Below are positions 43,293 through 55,930 of a stretch of 64,000 nt of DNA, one piece after another. Each line of letters opens with the position of its first letter. Within the stretch, counting starts at the first letter, position 1. Source of the stretch: Vitis vinifera. Lineage: Eukaryota > Streptophyta > Magnoliopsida > Vitales > Vitaceae. The notes beneath the pieces were generated by a model, which saw only the letters and a program-made list of their open reading frames with translations, did not search any database and was not told where the DNA came from. The stretch lies in the NCBI RefSeq assembly GCF_030704535.1, contig NC_081821.1, positions 1,751,001-1,815,000 on the forward strand, given 5' to 3'. The position numbers and the translations under genes are program-made.

Positions 43293-46136
43293 ATGGAAGT
43301 TCTTCAAACAACAACAGAGGGATCATCTTCTCGAACCTCTCTCCTTGATTCATCTCCGCAACAACCAAGGCATGACGAAGACGATGGAGACGGCGACGGA
43401 GACAGAACCATAGATGAAGCTCTTCGGCAGCTGGAGACATTCCTCAGAGTCTTCGGCTTCTGCCAGTATTCTCTGCTGAGCTTCGCCCTCTCTTCTCTCT
43501 CATTTCTCGTTTTCGGAGTCGTCACTCCGCTTCTCTGTATCGAGCTTTCCAACTGCTCCAACTGCGAGAAGTACCAGATCAAGAGGTTCGAGCTTGAGAT
43601 TTTGGTTTCTGAGGTCGTCGTTGCTGCTATATCTCTTTTGTGCATTTCTCACAATCTCCGCAAGTACGGTGTGCGGAGATTTCTCTTCGTGGATCGCTAC
43701 CATGGCCGTCTGATCCAGTTCCGCGAGGAGTACGTGCAGAGAGTCCGTGTGAGTAGATACACACAACTCTTCTTTGTCTCTGTAAAATTCTTTTTATTCT
43801 ATTTTATTATTCCTTTCTTTTCTTGGACGCTTGGAAGTATCAGTATTATGATATTATCTTCTCAAGAAGGCGGGCGGTACTGAAGATTTTTTTTTAATAT
43901 TTTCCATTTTTCCCTTTCCGTTACTGTTTTTTGACTTCCTCTTCTTCTTTATTTTTTTTTAACTTTGATTTTCTAATGCATACTGATTACTGAGAAACAG
44001 ATGCTAATCGAAAGAGGAACACACACAGTGATGTGATTTAGCTCTAATTTCGAAAATGAAGGGGAAAAAAGCTAAAAAAACTAAAGTAGTGATTTGAATA
44101 TGGTATATATATATATATATAGGCCAATGTCATCTGCTTTTCAATTTCAATCTACTTTTAGACAAGTTTTTACTTGTATCACTTCAGCAAATTTGGAGTT
44201 TACGAAGATTCGTGAGCTTGGGGAGCTAGAATTGTTAAATATTCTGCTTCTTATTTTGAACGCCTTTTTCTTCCGAGGTAAATTATACCAATTATAAGAA
44301 GTTTGATCCTGGAATTCTATTTGTTCAGGGGTTTTTCCGGTTGCTGGTGATCTGGATACTACCTTGCCTCCTTGTGAAGACTATCCGTGAGATCATTCGG
44401 ATTATATATGCTCATCAAAATTCATGGTGGCAATCTGTTGCGATTTTGTTTGCTTTGATTGTGTCATGGTCTTATTCAACTATAATCTATTTCTCAGCTT
44501 GTGCTTTGTTCAATTTGGTTTGCAACTTACAAGTGATACACTATGAGAATTATGGGAAGCTTTTAGAAAGGGATTTAGATATTTTGGTATATATTGAGGA
44601 GCACATAGTTTTAACTCACCATTTATCGAAGATAAGTCACAGATTTCGGATATTTCTTCTTCTGGAGTTCTTGGTTGTCACAGCCAGTCAGTTTGTGGCT
44701 CTATTCCAGACAACAGGGAACCGCGGGATCATCAATTTCGTCAATGGAAGTGATTTTGTTGTAAGTATAAAGTTTTAAGTTTCTTCATATAATGTAGAAG
44801 GATCTCACTACTACACATCATCTAAAACTATAAAGGCCTGACTGGGAATGTTTTCAATAGAAGCTCTCAAAAAAAGTTTTCGAGAACAATTCTTAAAAAC
44901 AGTTTTCAAATTTCAATAACAAAAAAACCGTTTTCCATTCTAAAAAACATAACTGTCTTCAAGAACTTCGTCCAAACAACGCCAGAATCTCTACATAGAA
45001 ATGTTTTTCTATTTCATTTAGATGGCTGAGATATGAGGCCTACTGCGGGGTTTGAAACCTATGGAGCTTTTGCTCACAATATTATTCACACCAATGGTTA
45101 TTCTGTGCGTGCTCCTCTAAATGCTTAAACTGAATATCAGCACTGATAATTTATAATCATTTGCCACATGGCAGGTCTCCTCTATTGTTCAGGTTGTTGG
45201 TATAATTCTGTGCTTGCATGGAGCTACAAAGATTTCACATAGAGCCCGAGGTATTTCATCAGTTGGCAGCAGATGGCATGCGTTAGTTACATGCAATTCT
45301 AATGAGGCTTCTCAGTCGGGAACTTTAAACAGCCGGGGAAACATGGAGGCTTCACAAGCACTGGGCTCATTACCTATAAACTACTCAGAAAGTGATTTGG
45401 AATCAATTGATGTGCCCTTGCCTGTAAACACACAATTGGTTTCTTATATGGCCACGTACCAAAAGAGACAAGCCTTCGGTATGTATGCCCCAATACTCAT
45501 TAATTTGTCTTCTTTTGAGCGTTTTTCCTGATGAATATCAATAGAAGAATATTCCCATTTTATTATGTTTGATTGAGTATGATCTTCAATTGCCCATATC
45601 CCACATGGCGACTAGTTTCTCCTTTGCAAATAGTTTGGACAAAGACTTTGGAGTGATGTGGAATAACTCAATTGTATGGTACAAGTATAGTTTCTGGCAC
45701 AGAAGTAGGAATATATATATAATCCAACTGTCATATGGAATGATACTTCTATGATGTAAATCAAGAGGCACCACCAATAAGATGGTTCCAACGCTGATCT
45801 CATTGTTTTCCATTTCATAGATCATTGCATTATTTTATATCGATTTATACCTTAATCTTATTATTTTATTATCTAATTCTTTTATACCTTTAATCTCTTA
45901 TATAAGCATACCCATGTGTTTATAACAATTTTTCTTTATACTAGGATTATATTTGTTGCCTGGATTACTTAAAAGGTGGTTTTGGCCTTGCAGTTTCTTA
46001 TCTGCAATCGAACCCTGGGGGGTTCACTGTTTTTGGATGGATAGTTGACCGGGGACTCATCATCACAATCTTATTCGTTGAGCTCTCGCTGGTTCTCTTT
46101 GTACTCGGGAAGACCATAACTTATACTACCACTTGA
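43293..46136 (+). CDS. DUF3537 multi-pass membrane protein (plant gustatory-receptor-like family)
   Basis: Four exons (43293-43748, 44329-44760, 45175-45478, 45994-46136) close in phase and give 444 residues, the family size. After an acidic, Ser-rich N-terminus come several hydrophobic spans: FALSSLSFLVFGVVTPLLCI, then AAISLLCISH, LLVIWILPCLLVKTI and VAILFALIVSWSYS. More lie at LLLEFLVVTASQFVALF, SSIVQVVGIILCLHGATKIS and ITILFVELSLVLFVLGKTI near the end. YLQSNPGGFTVFGWIVDRGL is a conserved block of the family. Members are distantly related to insect gustatory/odorant receptors, and their role in plants is largely unknown. All introns are GT-AG. An alternative ATG in another frame at 43157 is not used. 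Confidence 0.9.
44848..44995. mobile_element. MITE, family B, in intron 2 of the DUF3537 gene
   Basis: From CCTGACTGGGAATGTTTTCA to CTTCGTCCAAACAACGCCAG, the ends are roughly inverted and the middle carries AAAACAGTTTTC-type words. The same style occurs at 57186-57560 and 59333-59692. Confidence 0.45.
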
Positions 46137-46914
46137 CTTGTTGAAACAACCCCTCAGGCGGGGCATACTTAGGACGGGGCAAAAATAGCATCAACTACAC
46201 ATGTAAGCTAAGCGTCTACACATCTGCCTTTCTGTTTGCCTCGCGACATTGAAATTTGAGGAACCTAGCACCACATTAATTATTTTTTTAGGATCAAATA
46301 AGGTTTTGTAACATTTAGTTTAGGCAGTGTCATTAAAAATGCAATTCTAAGTGTTTTTACCAAGTCTGACACTTAGAAAAATAAAATTTCTATTTTTTAA
46401 GTATTAAAAAAAATTAAAAACACTTTGATTTTAGAGAACGTTTATAATCCTTTTAACACTTTAATGATAAAATTTTTTAAATGTTAAAATTATTGAAAGT
46501 ATTTCTTAAAATCACTACCAAACAGACTTTAAATCAACTGTAGAAACCTTTTTAGGCGGATAATTAAATATTTCCCATAATGAAATATTAAGAATGAACA
46601 TTGCCATTATAGTGTCGTACATGTAGTGCCCTAACGTAAACTTCATGACTCCTTAGATATGGAATCACAACCAACCTATTATACAGTTTTTGAAATTTCA
46701 CCATTCCGTTCAGAACGAATATTTTTGCATCACTGCATTATATCCTCAGCAGCCCTCATTTCAAAAAGGCACTTCTCTACGGGCATTTTGGCAATGTACA
46801 CGCAATACAAAACCCACTGCGCAAGAAGTGACTATTTAACATCTCAGCATGACAATCAATCTGATTTTATCTTATTGAAAATTAGATATACCGTTAAAAT
46901 CTAAACCATCATTA

Positions 46915-46945
<31 letters not shown>

Positions 46946-49217
46946 AATAAAAAGCCACACCCTTTCCATTTGATAACTAATAATTTGGACCTAACTGTCA
47001 CCAAAATTTCATAAAACACATCCTAGATTTTAGATCAGCCTTCGGTAGAACTTTCAAGTACTTGTTTCAACACTTGCACAAAAAGATAATATCAAAATCG
47101 CACTGGGACATTCTACATGCCCCGTCATCCATCACTATCATTCTTTCGGCCTGCTTTATTCTTTTTGGCATCATCACCCTCAAGCTGAATATCAAAGTTC
47201 CGAGATAATAACAAATTCAGGAAGTTAGAAGAAAAAGTAAAATCGGAGATCATCCACTCCCTTTTCTGTACTCGTTAAATTCAATCACAGAGGTTAAGTG
47301 GAGACAAGACACATGAACACAGAGAAACCAAAAATCATTCAATTATTACTAAAAAGGAATAGAAATGAAAGGATATTTGACAGCATTCTGTCGGGAAATA
47401 GAAAATGATTAAAAAAAACCAATAATAGCCAAAAGAATGATGCCTAGTATTGATTTGTCATCATTTTTTGGGAGTTGACACAGATTTAGGTTATTTAGTA
47501 ATTTTTAGATGGCAAAAATATCAACAGAGATCTCAAGTAATAAAATAATCGAGTATTTGATAATTATAGCATGCAGGCAATGGGTTTTGTACCTTCAATC
47601 CAAGTATTGAGATCCAATGCATAATAAGCACCAGGGGAAAATAGTGCAATTGAAGATGTGCATAAAAAGGGGAAACCTTACAAGTGATCACATTGAGCAA
47701 GCCGAGTGCTTGCCAACCTCCATTGCTTCAAACGCATGATAATTTTGTTACTATGAAGGAATGGTTGAGAACTTGGACCTTACATGGGCAGGCAGCACCA
47801 GCCAAAACCAATAAATAAACGGAAAAGAAGATGCTGAACAAATTTTAAGAACGTTGTGTAAGACTTCTGAACCTGAAATAACTTACAACTGTAATGCTAG
47901 AACAAGTCCTCCCGTCATTTGCCTTCACAAAGTTCTGTCCAACACCAAACTAGAAAATGCTATGTACAACGGGCAATGTTAACCTAAGCAGGAATGTGAC
48001 AGGTATGAAAGTATTATTCCCATGAACCAGGACAAAATCAAATGAATTTATGAATGCATAGGCAAAGTTTTGGTACAGCCTTTCCCCTAAATAAATAAAA
48101 CAAAGTGGAACCGCATAAATACAAAACATCTATTTGAGACAAGTAGCAACACAACCAACCACCTTTTTAAAGATATCAAATCTAATACAAGTCAATTTGG
48201 AACGTTATCCTGGCACCACCATGTCTATTCACTCAAATTGCTGACATATTTATAAAGGTTTCCTCCTTGGGGGTTCAGGGTGAGGTTGAGGCAATTGCAT
48301 CTCATTTTGATTTTACTTGTTACCATCTTTTTATGATAGGTCAATCTGCTTAATTCTATCTTTAACTGATTAGAAAAGATGTTGACAATAATCACGAAAA
48401 GTACCAGTTGAAGCATCACAAGTGAACATAAATAAATAAGCAGGTGAATATAATTCAAAGATAAAACTTCCCTTGCAACTCCACAATGTGAGGATGCAGC
48501 AAGATGTGCCGTCACTTGCATATGTTTCAGCAGAAAACCAGGAAGAATGGACCTATGGTCATCACCTTGATTATAATAGAAAAGAATCCATCATGAAGAC
48601 AAAATCCTGATATTTGCTGACATGGTACAAATATCATATCAGTAAAACAACTTACAGATGTAATGTTATCTGTTGTCCAGGTATGAAACGCCAAGAATGC
48701 TCCCTCCACTTTGTCATTGACTTATACCAGTAATTTCTTGCAAGCAAAGTGCAAACATTTAAAGGAACAGTAGAGCAAGGCAGGGAAATAAATCCATAAC
48801 ATTTCAAACTTTATAGCTAGTATAAAAGCATCTTTAGAATAAAATATTTACATAAGTTTCAACTGTAACTGACCAAATATAAAAAGGAAAAAGAGAGTGT
48901 AAAGATCATTCAGCCCCACCTTGAGATTCAAGCACAAGGGACCATCAAACAATTACATAGCCAGGGACAAAACCATCCTTAAATCAATCTTGCTGACATG
49001 ATGCTAATTTCTGCAACACATCGCATTTGTGTCTGCCAAAATATCAATTCCTCAATAAAAGTTTTCACAACTTGGTACACAATGTCAGTATCTCACCTCA
49101 AAATTGCTTATCTGTAAACAAATAATATGTGAAGGATATGAACAGATGATCATCCGCCATTTCCATCTCTTAAGAACAAACCACCAGAGTCAGCGACCCT
49201 TGCAGGAAATTCTTGCT
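46137..49217. other. Gene-free stretch between the DUF3537 gene and the CDKG-2 gene
   Basis: The left part holds the 3'UTR of the DUF3537 gene and a MITE (46310-46535). There is an (AAT)n run at 46913-46940. The right part (47000-49217) is of middling composition and may include the 3'UTR of the kinase gene on the minus strand. No further coding exon is convincing. Confidence 0.4.
46310..46535. mobile_element. MITE, family A
   Basis: The left end GTTTAGGCAGTGTCATTAAA and the right end CTTAAAATCACTACCAAACA are inverted versions of TTTGGTAGTGATTTTAAG. The interior is rich in AAGTGTTTTT-type words. Confidence 0.5.
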
Positions 49218-52170
49218 TCATGGCTCTTCTATAGGATGCAAGCTGTCAATTATTCTCTGCAGATGCCTAGTAATTACATACACAGAATTTGAAGAGAAGC
49301 TATGATGGGATCATTGTTGTAACTTGTAACATTATCTCATGTTCATTGATGCTCCTAGTTATCTGCTTAATCTACCTGTCCTGAGCATGTTGAGCAGGGA
49401 AAAAAGGCATGAAACCTTCACATTTGGGAAGGGGTACTTCATGAAACCAGTCATGGTCCAATGCAGCTTCTGCGGTTATTCGCTGCACAAGCAAGGGAAT
49501 ACATCGATAAATTCAACAAACCCTAAAATTTTAAAAAACAGAGGTAATTTCAGATTCCAATTAAAACTCAATGGAGGATAATGACTTACCTTCTCAGGGT
49601 CGTAGGTTAGAAGTTTGCTCAACAGGTCAAACCCTGAATCAGAGAGAACTGGAAATCCAGTGAAAGATGTAGCTGGAAATTTCTTCCTCAACAGATTATA
49701 CCTGAAAATAAAAATAGAACAGTTACTAAAACTGTGAACATATACCAACTAAACCACTCCATTCTAATCCAGGAAGCCACACAAGGTTTAGCAAAAGCTG
49801 GAATCTTGGACAAAAAATAGCTTATATGGAGAATAATAAGATAGAAAAGCAGCATAACCTATCTGAGGATTGTAACTAGGGAGACACTTACGGTTGCTTG
49901 ACAAAGTTGGCTTTGAATCCAGGCAAATTGGAAACCCCTGGCCAAATCGTTTTATTGGGTGTTCCAAGAATCTTAAAAATCTGCAAAAATTTAATGAAAT
50001 GTTTCACTGGACAGACAGAAGGAATGAATGAGAAAACAAACTCAGCAAATAAAACACAATAATTACCTTGTCAAGCTGATCCAATTCAGTTTTCCCTTGG
50101 AATAGTGGCTCTTTCGCTAAAAGTTCAGCCATTATACAACCCACAGACCACATGTCAATTGCCGTTGAGTATTGTTTTGTTCCCAGCAGAAGTTCAGGAG
50201 CCCTGCAAAGATAACATCAAACAATTACTTAAAGCTCGCTAAAACTAATGACAAATAGGTAACAAAAAAAGTTCTTTTTCATTTTTTGATGGGTGACAAA
50301 AAGACAGAATACTTAACCTACAAGTTTAAGAGCCCGTTTGGCAATGATTTTAAGAAGTATTTTTAATTTTTTTAATATTTAAGTGTTAGATAGACTAAAA
50401 ACGTTTTTTAGAATCACTACCAAACACAACTTAACTAACATACAAGCTTAAATCTGATCCATAATCAGTATGTAAATAACTAAAACTTGCCTATACAAGC
50501 CAAGTGGACTGTGAATATTTGTTGCAAGTACATTGTTAATGTGCAAAGTAAGGGCAACACAAGAACTGTCAATATAAGAGTGCAACTCACCTGTACCATA
50601 GAGTGACCACCAACTGAGTATATGGTTTAGATGGGCTTGCATACTGGCGAGACAACCCAAAGTCACAGATTTTCAACTCACCATTGTCGTTCAAAAGAAG
50701 ATTTGATGTCTTCAAATCCCTGTGTAGCACCCAATTATGATGAAGATGCTGGACACCCTCCAACAGCTGTAGCATCAGGCCTTTAACTTCACTTAAAGAG
50801 AAAGACCGTTTCTTCAATTCAATCAGCCGCTTAAGGTCATGTTCCATGTACTCCATAACCATGTAAACAGTACCAAAGTCATCCATAACAACTTCTTTAA
50901 CATCCACAATCGAGGGGTGATGAAAAGACAAGAGAATGTTTATTTCCCTCAAAGCTGACATAGGGAAACCATCTGTTTCTGCTATCTTCATTTTCATTTT
51001 CTTCAATGCCACGATTTCCCCCGTTTTTTTGTCCCTGGCTCTATACACTACACCATATGCACCTTCGTTTATTTTATTGAGCCTATCATATTCAAACACA
51101 CTTCTACATTCCTGAAGCATGTTTACACTCCTTTGTGGGGGAGGCAGCGACTCTACTGGAAGATGAACCTCATTACCATCCTCAGAATCCAAGCCCGACT
51201 GATAATCAACACGAGTCTCATCCTCACCGTCATTGATTTCCATACAATCATTGTTGTCTAATTCATTTCCAGAACATTCTTCTCCACCAGCACGCCCTAT
51301 GAAAATACCAACTTCATCGGTTACAGAAGATTCAGCCCTATCTCCTTCTGAGTCTTCTCTTTGAAACTCCCCACTCTCAGGACTGGATGCCTTTCCATCT
51401 AATAGAGTTCTTGAAGGTGAATCCATAGGAGAACTCATTTTACTTCGCTTCGGCATATTTCCATTATCAGAGAAACATTTTTCTCTTGGAGAATCACTTT
51501 CAGATGCCCACCTAGATGTGGCGATATTCCAGGAACAAACAACTTCCTCCTCCAGCTGCTCCACTTCTTCACCACTCCTCCCACAGCGCTGACCAGGCAT
51601 CAGAGAAGACAAACATGCAGGAGGCTCCACAACAGCAGTTTCAGCAGAGCCGCTCACCACATGGGACTCTATAATAGAAGACTGCAAGCACTGAATCCGA
51701 TCAGCATCACTGTGCACCGCAACAACCTCATCTGAAACAACTTCACCCAACAATTTAGGATGAGACAACGCAGTGCTCATAGATACAACCCCATTCTTAG
51801 ACGAAATCCTCACTTCCTTCTCCGCGTTCCACACAATAGGCGAAAACTTCCTCTTCCTATCACAGTTCATCTTAACCCCATTATCAACCTCAGAAGTCTC
51901 ACTATCCACCATCTGAGATCCAATTTTACGCCCAGAGGATAACTTACCAAGCTCTTTTTCACCGATCCTAACACGGAACACATTACGACGACCACCAACA
52001 TCACTGCTCACCCTCGACAACGAATCGAACCCATTCCTACCCGTAACGCCCCGATCGCGATCTCGACTCAACTCCACACCACGATTAGGGTTTCTATGAT
52101 AATCATGTTCCTTTTTGGAGTACTTGTAAAAATCATTCCTCCTGGAAACACCGACTCTTCCAGCCGCCAT
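49218..52170 (-). CDS. CDKG-2: Cyclin-dependent kinase G-2-like (PITSLRE/CDK11 type)
   Basis: Exons on the minus strand: 52170-50591, 50202-50067, 49980-49892, 49701-49590 and 49482-49376, then a probable last exon 49266-49218, giving about 690 residues. If the fifth exon is read on to its own TAG (49374-49372) the product is 675 residues. The N-terminal 350 residues are Arg/Ser/Glu-rich and of low complexity. The kinase domain starts near residue 358: [10 protein letters not shown] loop, Lys in IVALKK (about 390), PMSALRE in place of [15 protein letters not shown] (Asp about 485), DFG (about 503) and TLWYRAPE. Relatives bind cyclin L and regulate splicing and meiotic pairing in the nucleus. 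The usual C-terminal tail is degraded (see findings). Confidence 0.92.
50325..50435. mobile_element. MITE, family A, in intron 1 of CDKG-2
   Basis: GCCCGTTTGGCAATGATTTT at the left is inverse to AGAATCACTACCAAACACAA at the right, enclosing about 60 bp of AT-rich DNA. Confidence 0.6.
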
Positions 52171-52197
52171 GTAATCAAAAGGCCAAGAATTGGGAGG

Positions 52198-52218
52198 AAA
52201 ACCCTAACCCTAACCCTA
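52198..52218. promoter_or_regulatory. Telo-box-like repeat in the CDKG-2 leader
   Basis: Three to four AACCCTA units stand in a row about 30 bp before the start codon on the kinase strand (read there as TTAGGG). Telo-boxes are common in plant promoters and leaders of growth-related genes. Confidence 0.5.
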
Positions 52219-52484
52219 AAAATCGACAGCCCAACAAGAAAAAGGGAAAATTTATCGAGAACCAAAGAATCGAGTATCGAAAAAAAAAAGCCCTAGAACC
52301 GTATTCCGCACTGATTCTTCTCCCCAGGGAAATCACGAGATGAAAAAGAACACTCACCGAAGACCGATCGAAGAGCGAAACCGCCACGAAGAGTAGGAGA
52401 CGCGCAAAAGAAACCGCCTCCAACTTTCTGATACGCGTTATCGTGTGGTTGAGCGGCGAACAATGGGTATTATATACTACCACT

Positions 52485-54041
52485 TGTGAGCCACGTGTTA
52501 TGCACGTGATATATGCAAGATGTTTTCCCGGTTTTGTTTACCCGATCCTGGTTACGTCATCCATTACGTGTTAAGCACCTATTTGTAACATTAAAAAATA
52601 TATATATTATTGGGATATAGAAAATATAATTAAAATATTAATAATTTAAATAATGCGATAAACTCCCATATCATATCATACCTCTTCTATATGCAAAAAT
52701 TGAAAAAAAAAATAATTAATTTTTTTTTCTCATTTTCTATTTTTTAAAAACAAGCATTAATAAATAACTCCTATATAAAAGTATAAACTTATTTTTAAAA
52801 AATTACTTGAATTTTATACATATGCTTATTTTTTTCATTTTTATAAAAACTTGAAATACATAGAAATTAGTGAGTGAAAAAAAAAAACCTTAAAGTATTT
52901 GTGGTTTTGAGAAAATATCAAAAAATGATTATCATAAAAAATTAAATATAATTAAAATTAGTTAAAAATTTATATATTTTTTTAATATGGATATTATCTC
53001 AGTTTTTTGGCACGAGTATTTCTTTAAACAAAAGAATATATGAAATAATAATTTATTAACTTTAATTCAATTTTTTATTTTCTTTAATGTTTGGTTTATT
53101 TTCTTAATCTTTTTTTTCTTCCATTTTCTCTTTATGATTAGTTTTTGGGAAGTACTAAGGGAAAATGAAAAAATGGGAAGGAAATTTATTTTCTTATGTT
53201 TTGGCTTGCAAAGAAAAATACAAAATAAAATCAAATATAATTTAAATTAATTAAAAATTAAAAATTATTTAATTTTTATATAAAATAAATAAATAAAACA
53301 AATTTAAAAATAATATATAAAAATAATTTATTATTTTCATCGTTTATTTTTTTTTTATCATTTGGTTTTTCTTTCCTTTTACTTTTCTTTCGACCAAACA
53401 TAACCTTAAAAGTTTCAAAAACCAAACATAAACTTAAATTATATACTCTAAAGAGAAAAAACAAAAATTTGAGAAAAATTATTTAAGTAAAAGTTATAAT
53501 TTATTAAACTTCTCTTTATTTTATTTTTCTTCTCCTGCAAGTCATGCAAGCTATGAAAAGAGTATTGCATGGATATCAAGATTTTAGTTGCAATTAGGAA
53601 AAGACTTCTCCATCCCATTATTTGGAACACATATATATACCAAAACCAAAATTATTAACAAGAGTATGCAACCATCCATCAAACAAAAACAAAAGCAAAA
53701 AAGCACCATCTCAAAGAGGCTAAAAGGATGTTTGTTCTTTTGGCTTTTTGTTGAAAATAATTTATTTTTAAAATTTAAGTTATTTGTTTTTCTATTTTTT
53801 CATAACTTATTATAAATTTTTTAATTAATATAAAAAATCAAAATATGTAGTTTTTTCTATAAAAAAAAAAATATATTGACTTTTCTTTACTTTTTAATAT
53901 TTAATAAAAATAAAATACTATAAAAATAAGTAATATAATATTTAATACTATTAAACATTAAAATTATATTTAAAATTAAGTAGAAAAACAAACACTGATT
54001 CTTATTTCACTTGAATGAGAACGGGTACCCATTTCAAAGAA
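52485..54041. other. AT-rich intergenic DNA
   Basis: It lies between the CDKG-2 promoter (both genes are on the minus strand) and the end of the next gene. It consists of A/T runs and decayed repeat-like segments. The small open frames here show no family features. Confidence 0.45.
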
Positions 54042-54602
54042 CTACAAAGTACCATCTAACATCATTTCTACCATTTCTTCTTTTTCGACATCCGAAAGGC
54101 TCAGAAACAGATGAACAACTGCCTGGTTTGTAGCGATTCTAGTCACTACCCGAAGTCGATCCCTTGAACTAAACCCAGGCAACTTGCTAAGTTCTTCAAC
54201 AACCCTTCTTCGATCTTCAGACTCGTCATCATCATGCCCTATTTGTCTGAGCAGCATACTCTTGATCTGGACGCTCACGACTATGTAAATTTTGGCGACC
54301 TTGATCAAATACCCCAATCCTGATGCCTCATTGTCACCGTCTCTGCTCCTCTTTCGCGGGTTTTGATTCTCAGATGCTGCATTATCAGTAAAATCTAATT
54401 CAATTTCTTCAGAGCCAGTTTCTTCATCATCCACACATTCTCCAGAGAGACTCTCAGAATCATCACCCTCAGTATTATCATTCTCTTCTGATCTTTCAGC
54501 TGGAACTTGTGCTAAAGTAAGGACAATGAACATAAATGTTGTCTCCATGATCAGCTGCTGTAGGAACATGCCTAACACTACCTCAGAATTTATGTCAGCC
54601 AT
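54042..54602 (-). CDS. 186-residue acidic protein of unknown function
   Basis: A single coding exon opens at an ATG just two bases after an acceptor (TTTTGCAG at 54605-54612), so a leader exon must lie upstream. A fitting one is at about 55930-55850, ending in a donor. The protein starts MADINSEVVLGMFLQQLIME and has a hydrophobic stretch (TFMFIVLTLAQ) that may be a helix in a fold rather than a membrane span. A long Glu/Asp/Ser-rich segment with a basic PRKRSR patch (possible nuclear signal) follows. The C-terminal half is predicted helical (LSKLPGFSSRDRLRVVTRIA ... VHLFLSLSDVEKEEMVEMML). That half resembles the tail of plant Myb/SANT-like, transposase-derived proteins, but I do not recognise the family with certainty. 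Confidence 0.7.
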   Translation of the reverse strand: MADINSEVVLGMFLQQLIMETTFMFIVLTLAQVPAERSEENDNTEGDDSESLSGECVDDEETGSEEIELDFTDNAASENQNPRKRSRDGDNEASGLGYLIKVAKIYIVVSVQIKSMLLRQIGHDDDESEDRRRVVEELSKLPGFSSRDRLRVVTRIATNQAVVHLFLSLSDVEKEEMVEMMLDGTL

Positions 54603-54604
54603 AT

Positions 54605-55849
54605 CTGCAAAACAGAAACCCGCAAAAATATGTGAAGAGCTTATATTTATGGGTCATCCACAAATACCCAGTGAAGAAATGGGAGAAAAAGAGCAAAAGA
54701 TCCTCCTGGGACTATGAATTATAGCACTTATAATCAATCCATACCAACCAAACAACCAAATCAATGTTCTTGCTCAATGTCAGATTCTGTCCCAAAAAAT
54801 CATAGCCTAATGGCATTCATGCACTATGGACATCAACCAAGCAATGGAAGTTAATCCATATTTCGTGTTTTTTTTTTCTTTTCTTTTCTTTTCTTACCAA
54901 ACAGAAAACAAGAAAGAAAGCTACAGAGTTTACACAACCATCCATGAATTGGATTATTCATATTCACAAATCACACCCAAGAGGACAACCAACGACAATG
55001 CCATACAAATCCCAGTCGAAACAAAAACCTTTGAAACCAGAGGTGGAATGGGGAGTCCCTGAGAATAGCATTTTCCCAAGAAAATATATACATCCAATAA
55101 GTATCACACCTTGGAAGAGAATTCTATCTAGAGGTCACCTAAGAGAAAATATAAACAACATACAACAAGAACAAAGAAACCCACATTAGAGGGAAATGCA
55201 TTTATGTATACCCCAAATAGAACACATTGCAAAAGGCCAATGAACCCACACCCCAAATAGTTTCTATTCCTAATTAGTTTCTATTTAGTTTAAGGAATAA
55301 AAGATCCCTTTCTTAGGTCAGTTTCAATTGGTTTCTATTTCTATTTAGTAGTTTATCAAATAGAGAGAGGGTAACGGGAAAGAAACGCCAGAAAAGATCA
55401 GTGACTAGTCTCAGAATATTGATGTACTTCCTTCTTCCTTCTTCCTTCCTTTCTTTCTTTCTTTCTTACTTTCTTTTCTTTTTCTCTTTTTTTATTTTTT
55501 GGCTTTGTTTTCTCATCAAACAAACAGATGGCCAGGGAAAATTCAGGGTCAGTTTGATATTTTCACAACTCGGCCACAACAAAAATACCCACTCTTTTTC
55601 CACACCTAACCCGCTTTGTTTGTTTCCACGGAAAAGGACTGGAAAATCTTCACACATCAAAATATCACCCAAACCGGCCCCACTTCACAGACACATAAAG
55701 GGTCCCGTCTGTTTCTCGGGAAAATCAAATGCTCTGAAATCAATTTCCCATCTTAGTCAATTTTCAATATCTTCTTTTCTTTTCCCTTCTGCTAAGACTT
55801 TCCTATGAACCAAAAAAAAAGAGAGAGAGACGGGGAGAAAGAGTTACCG
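54605..55849 (-). other. Leader intron of the 186-residue protein gene
   Basis: It has a donor at 55849 and an acceptor at 54605. It holds a TTTCTTTTCTTTTC tract near 54870 and a CTTTCTTTC tract near 55450. No coding family is seen in any frame. Confidence 0.45.
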
Positions 55850-55930
55850 GCGACGACGACGATGATCCGCCGACCGGTGACGTTGGAGGGGTTTTGTAAA
55901 CAGACTGAGACTAGGGTTCCACCGCATAAT
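55850..55930 (-). other. Probable noncoding first exon of the 186-residue protein gene
   Basis: On the minus strand a GC-rich leader (GGTGGAACCCTAGTCTCAGT, then a CGTCGTCGTCGCCG end) runs into the donor GTAACTC. Joined to the acceptor at 54605 it leaves no upstream in-frame ATG. The intron of about 1.2 kb contains CT-rich and T-rich runs (55430-55500) but no gene. Confidence 0.5.

Noticed and set aside
43304-43766. Minus-strand frames of 88-113 residues over the DUF3537 exon 1
   Set aside because: Antisense shadows of a coding exon, with no family features.
46913-46940. (AAT)n run that could be read as part of an array
   Set aside because: A plain microsatellite with no spacer-repeat structure.
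47125-47184. Possible last exon on the minus strand coding LEGDDAKKNKAGRKNDSDG after an acceptor
   Set aside because: The peptide is short and low-complexity, and no partner exon or family was recognised. It could be a distant last exon of the kinase gene, but nothing supports the join.
48225-48709. Minus-strand frames of 60-98 residues downstream of CDKG-2
   Set aside because: No family match and no convincing splice partners. Probably 3'UTR or intergenic DNA.
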